Source: Steroidobacter sp. (lineage in GTDB: Bacteria > Pseudomonadota > Gammaproteobacteria > Steroidobacterales > Steroidobacteraceae). From it: 64,000 nt of DNA. Below the pieces are notes generated by a model. It worked only from the letters and a program-made list of their open reading frames with translations, was not told the DNA's origin and ran no database searches. Positions 8,479-17,448 of this stretch are shown piece by piece. A program made the translations under genes and the position numbers. Every line of letters begins with the position of its first letter. Position 1 is the stretch's first letter. The stretch is from positions 1-64,000 of the forward strand of contig JAICPY010000003.1 in assembly GCA_025929585.1 (NCBI GenBank). The letters are read 5' to 3'.

Positions 8479-8997
8479 TCACGCTTGCTTCGAAAGCTTG
8501 TTCTCGCGAACCGGCAATTTCCAATTAGGCCGGACGAAATGACAGGTATAGCCGTTGGGATAGTGCTCGAGATAATCCTGGTGCTCAGGCTCCGCTTCCC
8601 AGAAATCCCCTGCGGGTGCTACCTCGGTTACGACCTTGCCTGGCCATAGGCCTGATGCATCCACATCCGCGATCGTATCTTCGGCTATCCGCTTCTGCTC
8701 TTCGTTGGTGTAGAAGATCGCCGATCGATAGCTTGTCCCGACGTCGTTCCCTTGGCGATTACGCGTGCTCGGATCGTGAATCTGGAAGAAGAATTCCAGC
8801 AGTTGCCGGTAGCTCACCTTGGCGGGATCGAAGAGGATCTCGATGGCTTCGGCGTGCGTACCATGATTGCGATAGGTCGCGTTCGGCACATCGCCCCCTG
8901 TGTAGCCGACGCGTGTCGACAGAACGCCGTCGTAGCGACGAAGCAGATCTTGCATGCCCCAGAAGCAGCCGCCGGCCAGCACTGCGCGTTCACTCAT
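8479..8997 (-). CDS. msrA: Peptide methionine (S)-S-oxide reductase MsrA
   Basis: This 172-residue cytosolic enzyme reduces S-methionine sulfoxide in proteins and free methionine, using thioredoxin. The catalytic GCFWG motif is at residues 10-14 with Cys11 as nucleophile. GYTGG, the [11 protein letters not shown] stretch and the [21 protein letters not shown] block are all present. Another cysteine in GYTCHF is the only visible candidate resolving residue. GGAGG precedes ATG 8997. It is a single gene with REP-like hairpins downstream, and fits the oxidative-stress theme of the region. Confidence 0.95.
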   Translation of the reverse strand: MSERAVLAGGCFWGMQDLLRRYDGVLSTRVGYTGGDVPNATYRNHGTHAEAIEILFDPAKVSYRQLLEFFFQIHDPSTRNRQGNDVGTSYRSAIFYTNEEQKRIAEDTIADVDASGLWPGKVVTEVAPAGDFWEAEPEHQDYLEHYPNGYTCHFVRPNWKLPVRENKLSKQA

Positions 8998-9067
8998 TGC
9001 ACGTCCTCCACCTGGTTTAAGCAGGGCGATAGCCTGCTCGTGACCGTTCTATATTAGGTCACTACCT

Positions 9068-12000
9068 TCACTGCGCAAGGTCGGACAATCGTTTCGCGAG
9101 CAAGATTCCGCCGTTGTTGTCGATGGACGCGCCAGTAATGGTTCCGCGTGCGTCGCGAAGAAATTCCACGGCATCCCCAGTCTGTGCGTTGACGTACACC
9201 GAGTCACTTTCGGTGGTCAGCGGAATGCTGGATTCGCCGGGGACATCGGCAACTAGATTCGTGCCGTCTACCCTGAACGTAATCGCGAAACCTGGAAACA
9301 GCTCATATCGGCCCGAAACGGCTTGCAGCGCGGCCGGTGAGGCAACGAAACCCTTTACTGGAGCCCGCCGCAACGTCCATTCGGACGCAACGGCTTCATC
9401 TCTCAACGACGTCCAGCGAGCTTGATGCCGCCAGGTCGCATCAAACACGCCCGACGCGACGAACGCGGCGGAAGGGTTCATGGTGCCGGGCGGCGGCCGG
9501 CGGCCATCCTGGATCACCCAGTCGAACACGGTCAGCGGATAACCCTGCCTGAAATGCACGAATTGCGGCTTCCAGAAATACATTCCAGCAGCCGACGAGG
9601 GAGCGACCACGTAGACGTAGCGATCCGCGGCCGCCGGGCTCGGGTAAATAGCCTGCAATACTGCATCGTTCGCGTTCCATTCGCGACCGTCGATGACGAT
9701 ACGACCGTTCGATGCGCTGAACGGCAGCCGATTCGAGAACCGACGTGTCACGACATTCGCATCCGCGCCGCCCAGCAGAATGAGCGAGTACCTGCTCTCG
9801 TGCTCAGCGGAAATGTCCGTATCTTTGAGTACCCGCAGCGGGTGCTTCTGCCAGCCAAGCCACTGTTGAGCGAGCAAATCCGCACGATTTTGAATCAGCT
9901 CTCGCATCCGTGCATCCGTTGAGATCGTCCCGACGACCACTACGAAGGGCGTTGCAATGAGCGCTGGCAATGGACCTTCCAAGCCGGCAGCTTTGCGTAT
10001 GGAGGACGGCGCTGAACCGAGCTCGACACTCCCGTTCTCGGCAGCCAGCTCGTGAAGCTTGCCATTCCAAACGATTTGGATGGTGTTGCTCGACCCTCGC
10101 AGTGACTTGGGAAGCTCGAGCGCGAGCGCAGCAACGTTCGTTGAATCAACTCGTATGTAGCCAGGCCGTAGCACTTGTGCGGATACGCGAATGACCTCAG
10201 CGGGATTCTCGAACGCGCGCACGCGAACCCAATACGCCGAAGCACCTGCAAGATCAGGCGAACGAAGGCGAACTGTTTCAGGAGATTCGACGCGTTCGTG
10301 CGTCAGCAGCCAATCCACGATGTTCGCTCGCTGACCGAGATCTTCATGGGCCCAGCCAGGCATTTCGTGATACCGAATGTCATAGCCCCAACGCTGCAGC
10401 AAACGCACTGCATGGCGCGAGTTTTCGACATTCACCGCAGCATCCACATCGCCATGGACTACTAACATCGGCACGTGCAACAAGTTCTCCGCGTTCGCGA
10501 ACGAGCTGGCGCGCTCCAGCGAATACGCATCCAGAACGGTCTGTGGCGTCGCAGCGGTAGGCGGCCCGGACACACTCGTGACGCGGAAATCCCAACCGCC
10601 ATATACCGGCGCCGCGGCGGCAAATAAATCCGGATGACGCGAGGCGATGGACCAAGTGCCATGCCCGCCCATCGACTCGCCTGTCAGATACACTCGATTC
10701 TCGTGCACCGAGAAGCGGCGCTGTGCCTCTTCTATGCAACGCAGCACATCTCGTTCGCCGATACCGAGGTATTGAGCGTTGCCGCGTGCGTGCGGCTCCA
10801 AAACGATCGTGCCTTTCTCTGCTGCGATCGGATTGTATCGTTCATCCACGCTCCACCAGTCGATGTACTCGGGATTGGCGGGGTTGAAGCCGTGCAAGAA
10901 CGTCACGAGTGGCCATCTCTGCTGGGAGCTATAGTCACTCGGCAGATACGCACGACAAAACTGAGTCGATCCATCCACTTCGTCAACATACGCAAGACGA
11001 ACGAAACCATCCGAACGCACGCTACCCTGACGGCGCGCGGCGTCAAGCTGCAGCTCTTCGAATTCGATGAGTGCCGAATGGACTAGACGCCATGAGGCTT
11101 GCGATGCCTTATCGATCGAACCGCCGAGTCGGTCCTTCGCCATTGCTGCAAGCATTCTGACCGTGTCGCCATGGACATCCTGTTTCGCGCTCCCAGCGAC
11201 TTCGATCAGCCTGCGAACGGCCGCAACTGCATCTCCCTTGTACCAAGGCAGGTACCGCACACTCTGTCTTTTCCATTCATCGAGCGTGCTGAGGCGAACC
11301 TCGTACGCACCATCGCGCCACTTTCTTGCATCGAATCGGACGACCTCGCCTCGTTGCGCATTGGATCGCGCAACGACACTGCCGCCTGCACCGGTGACCA
11401 CCACCTCAACGGATGCCGAATGCGGCTCGCTCGCGAAGTGAGTGCGGATCACCAGTTCGCTATTTGCCGAGGCCAGCAGCGCAGGCGCGATTTGCTGAAT
11501 TCTTGGCAGGGCAGCGCCCGGCACAACCGCGCGCAACGAAAACTGCGAAGTGCCGATGCTGGATTCATGGATTCGCAGCAGCACCAGATTCTCTCCCTGT
11601 TTGAGCTGGACTGGTACGCGATCGCGATCCGGTGCAAAGCCCTCGACTGTCGAACGAGAGTAGATCTGCTCACCATTGACCCAAAGCGAATAGGCTCGTT
11701 CGCTGCCGATGGACAGCTCTTCGGACGAAGCAGTCTGACGCTTGAAGGATCCGGCGACGTAGACATATCGATCGACGGAATCGTCTGTCTTGACGGCTCG
11801 CCCGGGAATGGAGCTCAACTCGGTGATATCCGTCCACGCAGTATGAGCGGCCCAGCGCACGCTCGGATCTCGCTCGGTCAACGGTTCGCCTACTGCAGGT
11901 TTGAGCGATGCGGGATCGATGCTCGCATCAACAGAGGCATTCACCGGTCCAGCGATTAGCCACTGGCGATGAAAGCGCTCGGATCCCCCAGTCCACAAAT

Positions 12001-12127
12001 CTCGAAGGGCAGGCTCGACCGCGGAAGGCGGCAATTCAGAGCTCGCATAAACAAACGAAGCGACTGCCGTAACAAGCGTAGCGAATGCGAGCAGGGCGGC
12101 ACGCCGAATCACAACTCCAAACATCAT
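9068..12127 (-). CDS. Large secreted serine hydrolase (esterase / prolyl-oligopeptidase-like)
   Basis: A signal peptide (hydrophobic residues 9-27) is followed by about 350 residues of beta-rich sequence with a carbohydrate-binding or fibronectin-like look. The alpha/beta-hydrolase domain spans about 385-610, with Ser485 in GESMGG, Asp560 or Asp562 in VHGDVDAAV and His594 in GWAHED. The oxyanion-side HGFNP motif is near 412. Another 400 residues of unknown fold follow. The catalytic core resembles secreted PHB-depolymerase/esterase-type hydrolases and the S9 peptidase fold; substrate unknown. At 1019 residues it is far longer than simple esterases. No strong Shine-Dalgarno; Met1 or Met2 could start. 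Confidence 0.75.
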   Translation of the reverse strand: MMFGVVIRRAALLAFATLVTAVASFVYASSELPPSAVEPALRDLWTGGSERFHRQWLIAGPVNASVDASIDPASLKPAVGEPLTERDPSVRWAAHTAWTDITELSSIPGRAVKTDDSVDRYVYVAGSFKRQTASSEELSIGSERAYSLWVNGEQIYSRSTVEGFAPDRDRVPVQLKQGENLVLLRIHESSIGTSQFSLRAVVPGAALPRIQQIAPALLASANSELVIRTHFASEPHSASVEVVVTGAGGSVVARSNAQRGEVVRFDARKWRDGAYEVRLSTLDEWKRQSVRYLPWYKGDAVAAVRRLIEVAGSAKQDVHGDTVRMLAAMAKDRLGGSIDKASQASWRLVHSALIEFEELQLDAARRQGSVRSDGFVRLAYVDEVDGSTQFCRAYLPSDYSSQQRWPLVTFLHGFNPANPEYIDWWSVDERYNPIAAEKGTIVLEPHARGNAQYLGIGERDVLRCIEEAQRRFSVHENRVYLTGESMGGHGTWSIASRHPDLFAAAAPVYGGWDFRVTSVSGPPTAATPQTVLDAYSLERASSFANAENLLHVPMLVVHGDVDAAVNVENSRHAVRLLQRWGYDIRYHEMPGWAHEDLGQRANIVDWLLTHERVESPETVRLRSPDLAGASAYWVRVRAFENPAEVIRVSAQVLRPGYIRVDSTNVAALALELPKSLRGSSNTIQIVWNGKLHELAAENGSVELGSAPSSIRKAAGLEGPLPALIATPFVVVVGTISTDARMRELIQNRADLLAQQWLGWQKHPLRVLKDTDISAEHESRYSLILLGGADANVVTRRFSNRLPFSASNGRIVIDGREWNANDAVLQAIYPSPAAADRYVYVVAPSSAAGMYFWKPQFVHFRQGYPLTVFDWVIQDGRRPPPGTMNPSAAFVASGVFDATWRHQARWTSLRDEAVASEWTLRRAPVKGFVASPAALQAVSGRYELFPGFAITFRVDGTNLVADVPGESSIPLTTESDSVYVNAQTGDAVEFLRDARGTITGASIDNNGGILLAKRLSDLAQ

Positions 12128-12533
12128 GAAACCTCTGAACGCAGTAAGGGTGACGTTCAGATACTAATGGAAGCACAAGGGTTGCGTGGAATTGATGCTC
12201 GATGACTAATCTAGCGTTTGTTGCGACAACGATGAGAGATGGCTGGCCAGATCAGACGAGGCAGGATGAAGATGATTATCTCGCGGAGGCGCAAAGTTCG
12301 CAGGGATAAGAACAGATTAGATCAGATCAGATGAATGTCTTACCGCTGCGCGTTGCCAGAAATTCTTGCGGCGCTAGCGTGTGGGTCTTTGAGATAAGCA
12401 GGCTCCTCAATCTTCCTTCTTTCGACCTCTGCGCCTCCGCGGGCTGTGCGAGAACTGTTCTTGTCGCGCTCACGACCCGCCTTAGGCGCGAATCCACCAG
12501 AGCCAATCGAACCGATCTACTCCGCCATCTTGC
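12128..12533. other. Gene-free stretch with CGCAAAG-type inverted repeats
   Basis: No gene is supported. GCGGAGGCGCA near 12283-12293 is matched in inverse by TGCGCCTCCGC near 12429-12439, with AAGAACAG and CTGTTCTT copies further out. A short direct repeat of ATCAG units (GATCAGATCAGATG) lies near 12319-12332. This resembles the repeat cluster at 49.4-49.7 kb. Confidence 0.45.
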
Positions 12534-13394
12534 TCATCCGCTACACAACTCCGCCGCACCGCCATTGTCCTTGGCGCCGAAACTAAACGCGGTCTCTACA
12601 TCGAGCGTCAGCGCTCCGCTCGCAGCATCCACCGTATGACGCCATTCGAGTACGTCGATGCGATCGCATTCGCTCGAGATTCCGTCGCGGGTTAGTGATG
12701 CGATGTACAAGCTATGACTAAATGAATCCTCGCTCGACGCACCGCTACTTTTCAGTACTGAGGATCCGAAATTGTTGTAAGTGGTGAATGACCACAGGTA
12801 TTCGCTCAATGTCCGCAAGTCGCTTGCGCTCAAAGGTCGCACATTCAGCAATCCGGCAGGGCCTTCGGGCACACTCAGATCGGCGGTCGCGCGATCCACA
12901 TACGAACATTTGAATACGCGATCGCGAACGTAGAATTCGGGTTCGCTGGCGCGAGTCCGGCCGAACTCGAAATAGCGCGAGTCGTCGTTGGTCTCGACTA
13001 GATCCGAATAATTGCTTTCGTCTTGTGCGGCGAGCTCAGACCAAGCCAGTGCTTGATTCCAATCATCGGTGCATAACTCGTATAGGGGTTCGGAGGGACT
13101 CGCGGCATCGACATCGGAATTCTTGAGATGCTCGGTCGATACGAACTCGTGGCCGGTCGGTGCGACTTCGGTATAAAAGCCGGCCGGGGTGCGAGGAGCG
13201 CCAGCGTAGAGGGTTTCAGCGATCTCCAGATTGCCTTGCGAGACGGGCCGCGCAGGAACGATCGGAGCCGCCGGTGGCGGTGCGGATGCATTTGGAGTGC
13301 TTGTGCCGCCGCCGCCGCCTCCGCAGCTGCTGGTCGCGATCGAAGCGGCGAGAACCGCTATGCACACGCTTCTTGGGTGAACGTAACTCGACAC
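12534..13394 (-). CDS. Predicted lipoprotein of unknown function
   Basis: The 286-residue product has a lipoprotein signal peptide with Cys24 in the ATSSC lipobox, followed by a poly-glycine run and a Pro/Ala linker up to about residue 45. The mature part is acidic, has about five cysteines that could pair, and ends in a beta-rich stretch (TVDAASGALTLDVETAFSFG). I do not recognise a family. It would sit on a membrane facing the periplasm or outside. No operon partner is adjacent on this strand; the start ATG at 13394 lacks a clear Shine-Dalgarno. Confidence 0.65.
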   Translation of the reverse strand: MSSYVHPRSVCIAVLAASIATSSCGGGGGGTSTPNASAPPPAAPIVPARPVSQGNLEIAETLYAGAPRTPAGFYTEVAPTGHEFVSTEHLKNSDVDAASPSEPLYELCTDDWNQALAWSELAAQDESNYSDLVETNDDSRYFEFGRTRASEPEFYVRDRVFKCSYVDRATADLSVPEGPAGLLNVRPLSASDLRTLSEYLWSFTTYNNFGSSVLKSSGASSEDSFSHSLYIASLTRDGISSECDRIDVLEWRHTVDAASGALTLDVETAFSFGAKDNGGAAELCSG

Positions 13395-13705
13395 GCCTTC
13401 GCCTCTTCGCGCAGTTGCAGCCGGACATGCGCTCTTGCTTCACTGAATGAAGAATAATGCGCACACACCTAAGAAGCCTGTTTCTACTCACGACCTTCTG
13501 GGTCGCACATAGGGATGGAGCAGCAAGCTGCATCCGACCCAGGAAGATAGATAAGAGACTTCCTACAAGCACACCTATCGACACAGCCGGAACGTGCTTG
13601 AGGGTCTTCAGGGTTTGGAGGCCACGCGAAAGGCGTATTCGTGGAATACGTTTGAGAAATTGTTCAATCGCCGGCAAGCCGCTGCCGTTGCTTGACGTAA
13701 CGGCG
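13395..13705. other. Gene-free stretch with short palindromes
   Basis: No gene is convincing. A perfect 17-bp palindrome CGTATTC-GTG-GAATACG lies at 13634-13650 and could be an operator upstream of the lipoprotein gene. CTTGACG/CGTCAAG (13691-13710) forms a hairpin that overlaps the stop codon of the hydrolase gene. A leftward open frame here reads a possible membrane helix but runs on into the lipoprotein gene out of frame and looks spurious. Confidence 0.4.
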
Positions 13706-14962
13706 TCAAGTTACTGGCGCTACGAATTCCGGCGTCAAAATAGGCTCGAGGATTCGACGACGGCTATCCAGACTCAAGGTATCCCAATCCACTTTGTGAA
13801 CAGCCTGTGCTCTGAGCTCGCGATCGGATACTTCCCGGACGACGCTACGGGAAGGTTTCGGCGGTGTGTTTGAGATTCGATTCGTCTCACCATCGCGCAG
13901 TAAATCGACTAGCGCCGAGAGCACCGTACTGTTTAATGAAAGCGCGCCGTGATTCTCTCGCGCATACCACGTGCGCGCATCGTTCCACAGTGCCCGGGGA
14001 AGTGGCACGGTTCCGTCGCCTTCGCGTGTCACTTCGTACGTAAAGGTATCGTTCGAAAGCGCAGCTGCCGTCGTCGTCTCCGTATCAATCCCGGCAACAA
14101 CGAAGCAGCGTTTGTCTGCGTCGGGCAGCCGCTTGCGCGCTTTCCGAGCATTCTCGAGCAATCGCGCATCCGGCGGTAGATCCGTCGGCCAATTCGCAGG
14201 ATCGAAGAAATCAAGATCGCCCGGGGCTAAAGGCGACGGGACGAGCTGATACAAACCGGGCAGCGTGAGGAACACACGACGCGCGAGCTCTTCGGCAGAG
14301 TGCAACTTGTCGAGCGATGCAATCTTGCGAACCGTCGGATACACCGCGCGCAAGGCCTGCACAGGTGCAAACGAACCTTCGTTCGGCGCGCCGAGTTGCA
14401 CGATCTTGCCCAGTCGCCGTTCCTTGTCGTAACGCAACGCCGCGCGAGCGACGAGTCCACCCATGCTGTGCGCGAGCAGCATGACTTCTCGCGCTCCACT
14501 TCGATTCACCGCTCGCATCAATGCGCGTGCATTGAGCTCGATATCGGCTCTCCAATCGAAAGCATGCAAGATCGGATTGAACCCGCCGATCTCCAGCATC
14601 AACTTCATCTTCAGATAACCGGGCAGCATCACCCCGATCGGGCGAAGTGCTGGCGAGCCCGGCAGCGCGAGCTCCATCAATTGACCCTGAGCGATCGCAG
14701 CCGGGTGAAGCCAATACAAATCGAGTGTGCGTCCGCGCTTCATTGCGAGGCGCGAACCCATGATGCCGGGAAGAATGAATACCGGTGTCGCTCGCGGCCG
14801 CTTGCGCGTGGCTGCTAACTTGGCAAGTTGTGAAAGCTCGCGGTATTCGAGATCGCCGAAGAAGGCGCTGAGTAAAGAGGCGTGACCGCCGGATCGCAGC
14901 AACGCGATGACTTGATCGTCATGCAAATGCGCAGGCGCTGGAGCATTCTGGTGTGGCGGCAT
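13706..14962 (-). CDS. LCAT-like alpha/beta hydrolase (lipase/acyltransferase)
   Basis: This 418-residue protein has the lecithin:cholesterol-acyltransferase type of hydrolase layout. PVFILPGIMGSRL near residue 60-72 forms the oxyanion region. The nucleophile elbow AHSMGGLVAR puts the catalytic Ser at 166. An Asp in GDGTVPLP and a His in ARENHGALS complete the triad. Substrates are probably lipids or esters. No signal peptide is seen, so it is likely cytosolic. The ATG at 14962 is only 4 nt after the PCu(A)C stop, suggesting an operon oxyR-pcuAC-hydrolase; an in-frame ATG at 14989 would overlap the upstream gene. Confidence 0.78.
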   Translation of the reverse strand: MPPHQNAPAPAHLHDDQVIALLRSGGHASLLSAFFGDLEYRELSQLAKLAATRKRPRATPVFILPGIMGSRLAMKRGRTLDLYWLHPAAIAQGQLMELALPGSPALRPIGVMLPGYLKMKLMLEIGGFNPILHAFDWRADIELNARALMRAVNRSGAREVMLLAHSMGGLVARAALRYDKERRLGKIVQLGAPNEGSFAPVQALRAVYPTVRKIASLDKLHSAEELARRVFLTLPGLYQLVPSPLAPGDLDFFDPANWPTDLPPDARLLENARKARKRLPDADKRCFVVAGIDTETTTAAALSNDTFTYEVTREGDGTVPLPRALWNDARTWYARENHGALSLNSTVLSALVDLLRDGETNRISNTPPKPSRSVVREVSDRELRAQAVHKVDWDTLSLDSRRRILEPILTPEFVAPVT

Positions 14963-14966
14963 TGGA

Positions 14967-15563
14967 TCAATGATGCTCGGGATGCGCACCGGCCGCCATC
15001 ACGTGGATCTCTGCGGTAACGTCTCCTGCGTTCCGAAACTGCAAGGTCAGGTGGATGCTGCTACCCGCTTCCAGCGGAGCGGACAGTCCTTGAAGCATCA
15101 AATGCAACCCACTGGGTTCCAACACGAGCGGCGTATCTGCCGAAACGATCACTGAATCTACCTTCCGCATCTGAGCGATGCCTTCCTCAAAAGCCGTCCG
15201 ATGCAGCTCTACCGTATTTGCGATCGGCGAAGCGAATCCCACCAGGGTGTCCGCTTCACGTGCCTCGATCCGCATGTACGCAGCACCGACCGTTGCTCCA
15301 GGCGGTGTCGCGGGCGCCCAGGCGTTTGTGACGGCGATAGGGTCGGCGGAGCCCGTGCAGGCAGTGAGACACACACATATACATATGAGCGAGAGGAGCG
15401 GAAGAATCGGGAATCGGGAATCGGGAGGCCGGAGAAAACCAAACGCCGTCAGGGCAGACAGTGCCGATTCCGAAGTGAGCGGTGCCTTAGCGACTGTCGG
15501 TTCACGATTCGTCACTTTCGATGCTCGCCTCCCGATTCCCGCCTCCCGATTCCCGATCTTCAC
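14967..15563 (-). CDS. PCu(A)C copper-chaperone lipoprotein with repeat-encoded N-terminus
   Basis: Residues about 70-198 match the PCu(A)C family (VTNAWAPATPPGATVGAAYM, later SGLHLMLQGL), which carries Cu(I) to cytochrome oxidase in the periplasm. The copper ligands should be the His in VELHRT, Met in IAQMRKV, and His/Met in LHLML. A lipobox-like LTAC near residue 69 follows a hydrophobic run. The start is GTG 15563, overlapping the oxyR stop as GTGA, with AAGGAG 8 nt upstream. The first 55 or so residues come from a 7-nt repeat element (GATTCCC class), an unusually long leader before the signal peptide. No ATG lies closer to the hydrophobic segment. Confidence 0.78.
   Translation of the reverse strand: MKIGNREAGIGRRASKVTNREPTVAKAPLTSESALSALTAFGFLRPPDSRFPILPLLSLICICVCLTACTGSADPIAVTNAWAPATPPGATVGAAYMRIEAREADTLVGFASPIANTVELHRTAFEEGIAQMRKVDSVIVSADTPLVLEPSGLHLMLQGLSAPLEAGSSIHLTLQFRNAGDVTAEIHVMAAGAHPEHH
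15404..15557. repeat. Heptamer dyad element, GATTCCC class, inside the PCu(A)C gene
   Basis: GAATCGGGAATCGGGAATCG (left arm, 15406-15425) is matched by CCCGATTCCCGCCTCCCGAT and on (15534-15557). Units are 7 nt and the arms are about 105 nt apart. Both arms lie in the 5' coding part of the PCu(A)C gene. Confidence 0.7.
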
Positions 15564-16459
15564 TTCTTCGACTCCTTCATCGCCGTCTCGAGCACATCGC
15601 AGATCGCCTTGATGGCCTCGCCTCGCGAGCTACTCTTGCGCCAAACCGCGCCGATCGTTCTCGATGGCACTGGCCGGGTAAATGTCTTCACCGTGAGCCC
15701 TTGTCCTGAACCGAAGGGTCCGCGGGTGGCGAGCTCAGGCAACAGTGTAATACCGAGACCCGCGGCAACCATCTGCCGCAATGTCTCCAAACTCGTCGCT
15801 CGGTAGTCCTCACTCTCCTTCGCATTGACTCGACTGCATACATCGAGCGCTTGATCCCGCAGGCAATGGCCGTCTTCGAGTAGCAGCACTGTCTCGCCGT
15901 TCAGATCGTCGACTTTCACGTTCGCCTTCTTCGCAAGCTCACTGTTGTTGGGCACCGCGACGGTGAACGCTTCATCGTACAGTTGGCGCACGTCTAGTCC
16001 ATCCAGGGCGACCGGCAATGCAAGAATGCCAAGCTCGATGTCGCCAGCGCGCAGCTTCTCCAGTAGCGGTTGGGTTTGATACTCGTACAACATCAGTTTG
16101 AGGCGCGGGAGTTGTTTACGTAAGCGGCGCATAACCAGCGGCAACAGATACGGGCCAATCGTCGGAATGAGCGCGACGTTCAGCTTCCCAGAAAGCGGAT
16201 CGTGCTCGTTTCGGGCCAGCGCGATGATCTCATCGCTTTCCTGCAACATGCGCCGCGCCAGCGGCACGATCTTCGCGCCCGTTTCAGTGAGCGTCACCTT
16301 CCTGGGCTGCCGCTCGATCAATTGCACGCCGAGATAGTTCTCGAGCTTCTTGATCTGCGCCGACAACGTCGGCTGACTGACGTAACAACGCTCTGCGGCT
16401 TTGCCGAAATGTTTAGTATCGGCGAGCGCGACGAAATAGCGGAGGTCTCGGAGGTTCAT
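15560..16459 (-). CDS. oxyR: OxyR peroxide-sensing LysR-type regulator
   Basis: The 299 residues have an N-terminal LysR winged helix (LRYFVALADTKHFGKAAERCYVSQP, HTH about 18-37) and a substrate-binding domain. The redox pair Cys199 (EDGHCLRDQ) and Cys208 falls at exactly the E. coli OxyR positions. Peroxide forms the disulfide and turns the tetramer into an activator. It is divergent from ahpC-ahpD, the usual OxyR targets. The 3' end carries AAGGAG and overlaps the PCu(A)C GTG start by 4 nt, so the chaperone is likely coupled. A heptamer array (GTGACGG class) sits directly before its ATG, with no Shine-Dalgarno. Confidence 0.95.
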   Translation of the reverse strand: MNLRDLRYFVALADTKHFGKAAERCYVSQPTLSAQIKKLENYLGVQLIERQPRKVTLTETGAKIVPLARRMLQESDEIIALARNEHDPLSGKLNVALIPTIGPYLLPLVMRRLRKQLPRLKLMLYEYQTQPLLEKLRAGDIELGILALPVALDGLDVRQLYDEAFTVAVPNNSELAKKANVKVDDLNGETVLLLEDGHCLRDQALDVCSRVNAKESEDYRATSLETLRQMVAAGLGITLLPELATRGPFGSGQGLTVKTFTRPVPSRTIGAVWRKSSSRGEAIKAICDVLETAMKESKK

Positions 16460-16461
16460 GT

Positions 16462-16497
16462 GACGAAGGAACGTGACGGGTGACGAGTGACGGGTAA
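16462..16497. repeat. Heptamer array, GTGACGG class, single arm before oxyR
   Basis: ACGTGACGGGTGACGAGTGA followed by CGGGTAAGAGG makes about four 7-nt units. No matching second arm is evident. The array occupies the oxyR leader just before its start codon. Confidence 0.6.
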
Positions 16498-16629
16498 GAG
16501 GCCCTGATAGTCGGCCACGACTGAGCGGGTGCTGCGAAGAGTTGAGATGTAGTTCATTAGCCCCAACATTGGATGGATGCGGTGTGGGCGATCCGGGTGG
16601 CGCGCACTCTTCCCATCACCGTCACCTCC

Positions 16630-16662
16630 ATAGGCTCTGCCTATGGAATAGTTTAAATCAAT
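16630..16662. promoter_or_regulatory. Candidate OxyR-binding site upstream of ahpC
   Basis: ATAG-n7-CTAT (16630-16644) is followed 3 nt later by ATAG-n7-CAAT (16648-16662). These resemble the ATAG/CTAT tetranucleotides of the E. coli OxyR consensus, although the consensus has 7 nt between the two pairs. The site lies between the oxyR and ahpC starts. CGATTGGCC also occurs twice in this region (16663-16671 and 16743-16751), each within a TTGGCC palindrome, and may be a second regulatory motif. Confidence 0.45.
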
Positions 16663-16780
16663 CGATTGGCCAAAGAGAACCCATAGCCCCAGTATGTGCG
16701 CCTAGTGAGGGGCAGATAGGCTTCCTCTGGTTTTGCGGCCAACGATTGGCCGTCATCTTTGGACACTTGTGAGGTATGAA

Positions 16781-17320
16781 ATGTTAGGTGTTGGACAGAA
16801 ATTTCCCCAGTTTTCTCTGACCGGTGTGGTGTCGAACGATGTCGCCAATGCATTCCAGCCATTCGATCAGAACACGGCGAAAGGCAAATGGAAGATCGTT
16901 TTCTTTTGGCCGAAGGATTTCACATTCGTGTGTCCGACCGAGATTGCTGCATTCGGCAAGTTGAATCGCGAGTTCAATGACCGTGATGCAGTCGTCTACG
17001 GCGTGAGTACCGATTCGGAGTTCGTGCACTTGGCATGGCGCAAGGACAAGGAAGAGCTGCGCAACCTGCCCTTCCCAATGCTCTCGGATATCAAGCGTGA
17101 GCTCACGACGGCTCTCGGCGTCTTGGATGCCGAAGCAGGTGTTGCTCAACGTGCGACGTACATCGTCGATCCGGAAGGTGTGATTCGCTTCGCATACGTG
17201 ACCGATCTCAACGTCGGCCGTAACCCGGAAGAAGTCCTGCGCGTCCTCGACGCTTTGCAGACAGATGAACTCTGCCCCTGCAATTGGAAGAAAGGCGAAG
17301 ACACGCTGAAGGCAGCCTAA
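16781..17320 (+). CDS. ahpC: Peroxiredoxin AhpC (mycobacterial-type 2-Cys)
   Basis: A 179-residue thioredoxin-fold peroxidase. The peroxidatic Cys51 is in DFTFVCPTEI. Two C-terminal cysteines, 165 and 167 (TDELCPCNWKKGE), match the three-cysteine pattern of Mycobacterium AhpC, which is re-reduced by AhpD rather than AhpF. GAGG precedes ATG 16781; the frame is open from 16733 but that extension lacks similarity. The gene is divergent from oxyR and followed by ahpD. It detoxifies H2O2, alkyl peroxides and peroxynitrite in the cytosol. Confidence 0.95.
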   Translation: MLGVGQKFPQFSLTGVVSNDVANAFQPFDQNTAKGKWKIVFFWPKDFTFVCPTEIAAFGKLNREFNDRDAVVYGVSTDSEFVHLAWRKDKEELRNLPFPMLSDIKRELTTALGVLDAEAGVAQRATYIVDPEGVIRFAYVTDLNVGRNPEEVLRVLDALQTDELCPCNWKKGEDTLKAA

Positions 17321-17327
17321 ACGGCAA

Positions 17328-17434
17328 GTCTGCAGTCTGCAGGTAAACAGTCCGTGGCCAGAGTAAGAGGTGACTCCCTCTGGCCGCGGACAGCGACCTC
17401 TGGCTACAGACTACAGACTACGGACCATAGACTA
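17328..17434. repeat. Heptamer dyad element, GACTACG class
   Basis: The left arm (GTCTGCAGTCTGCAGG, about 17328-17343, then AGTCCGTGG) and right arm (ACAGACTACAGACTACGGAC, 17404-17423, then CATAGACTAG) enclose a hairpin GGCCAGAG/CTCTGGCC (about 17355-17384). It fills the ahpC-ahpD gap. Confidence 0.65.
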
Positions 17435-17448
17435 GATTCGGAGAAGAC

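Noticed and set aside
10634..11959. Rightward frames opposite the large esterase
   Set aside because: They follow the codon pattern of the opposite strand and have no recognisable domain.
13216..13677. Leftward 153-residue frame with a possible membrane helix upstream of the lipoprotein gene
   Set aside because: It runs out of frame through the lipoprotein's signal-peptide region and becomes Arg-rich; no Shine-Dalgarno.
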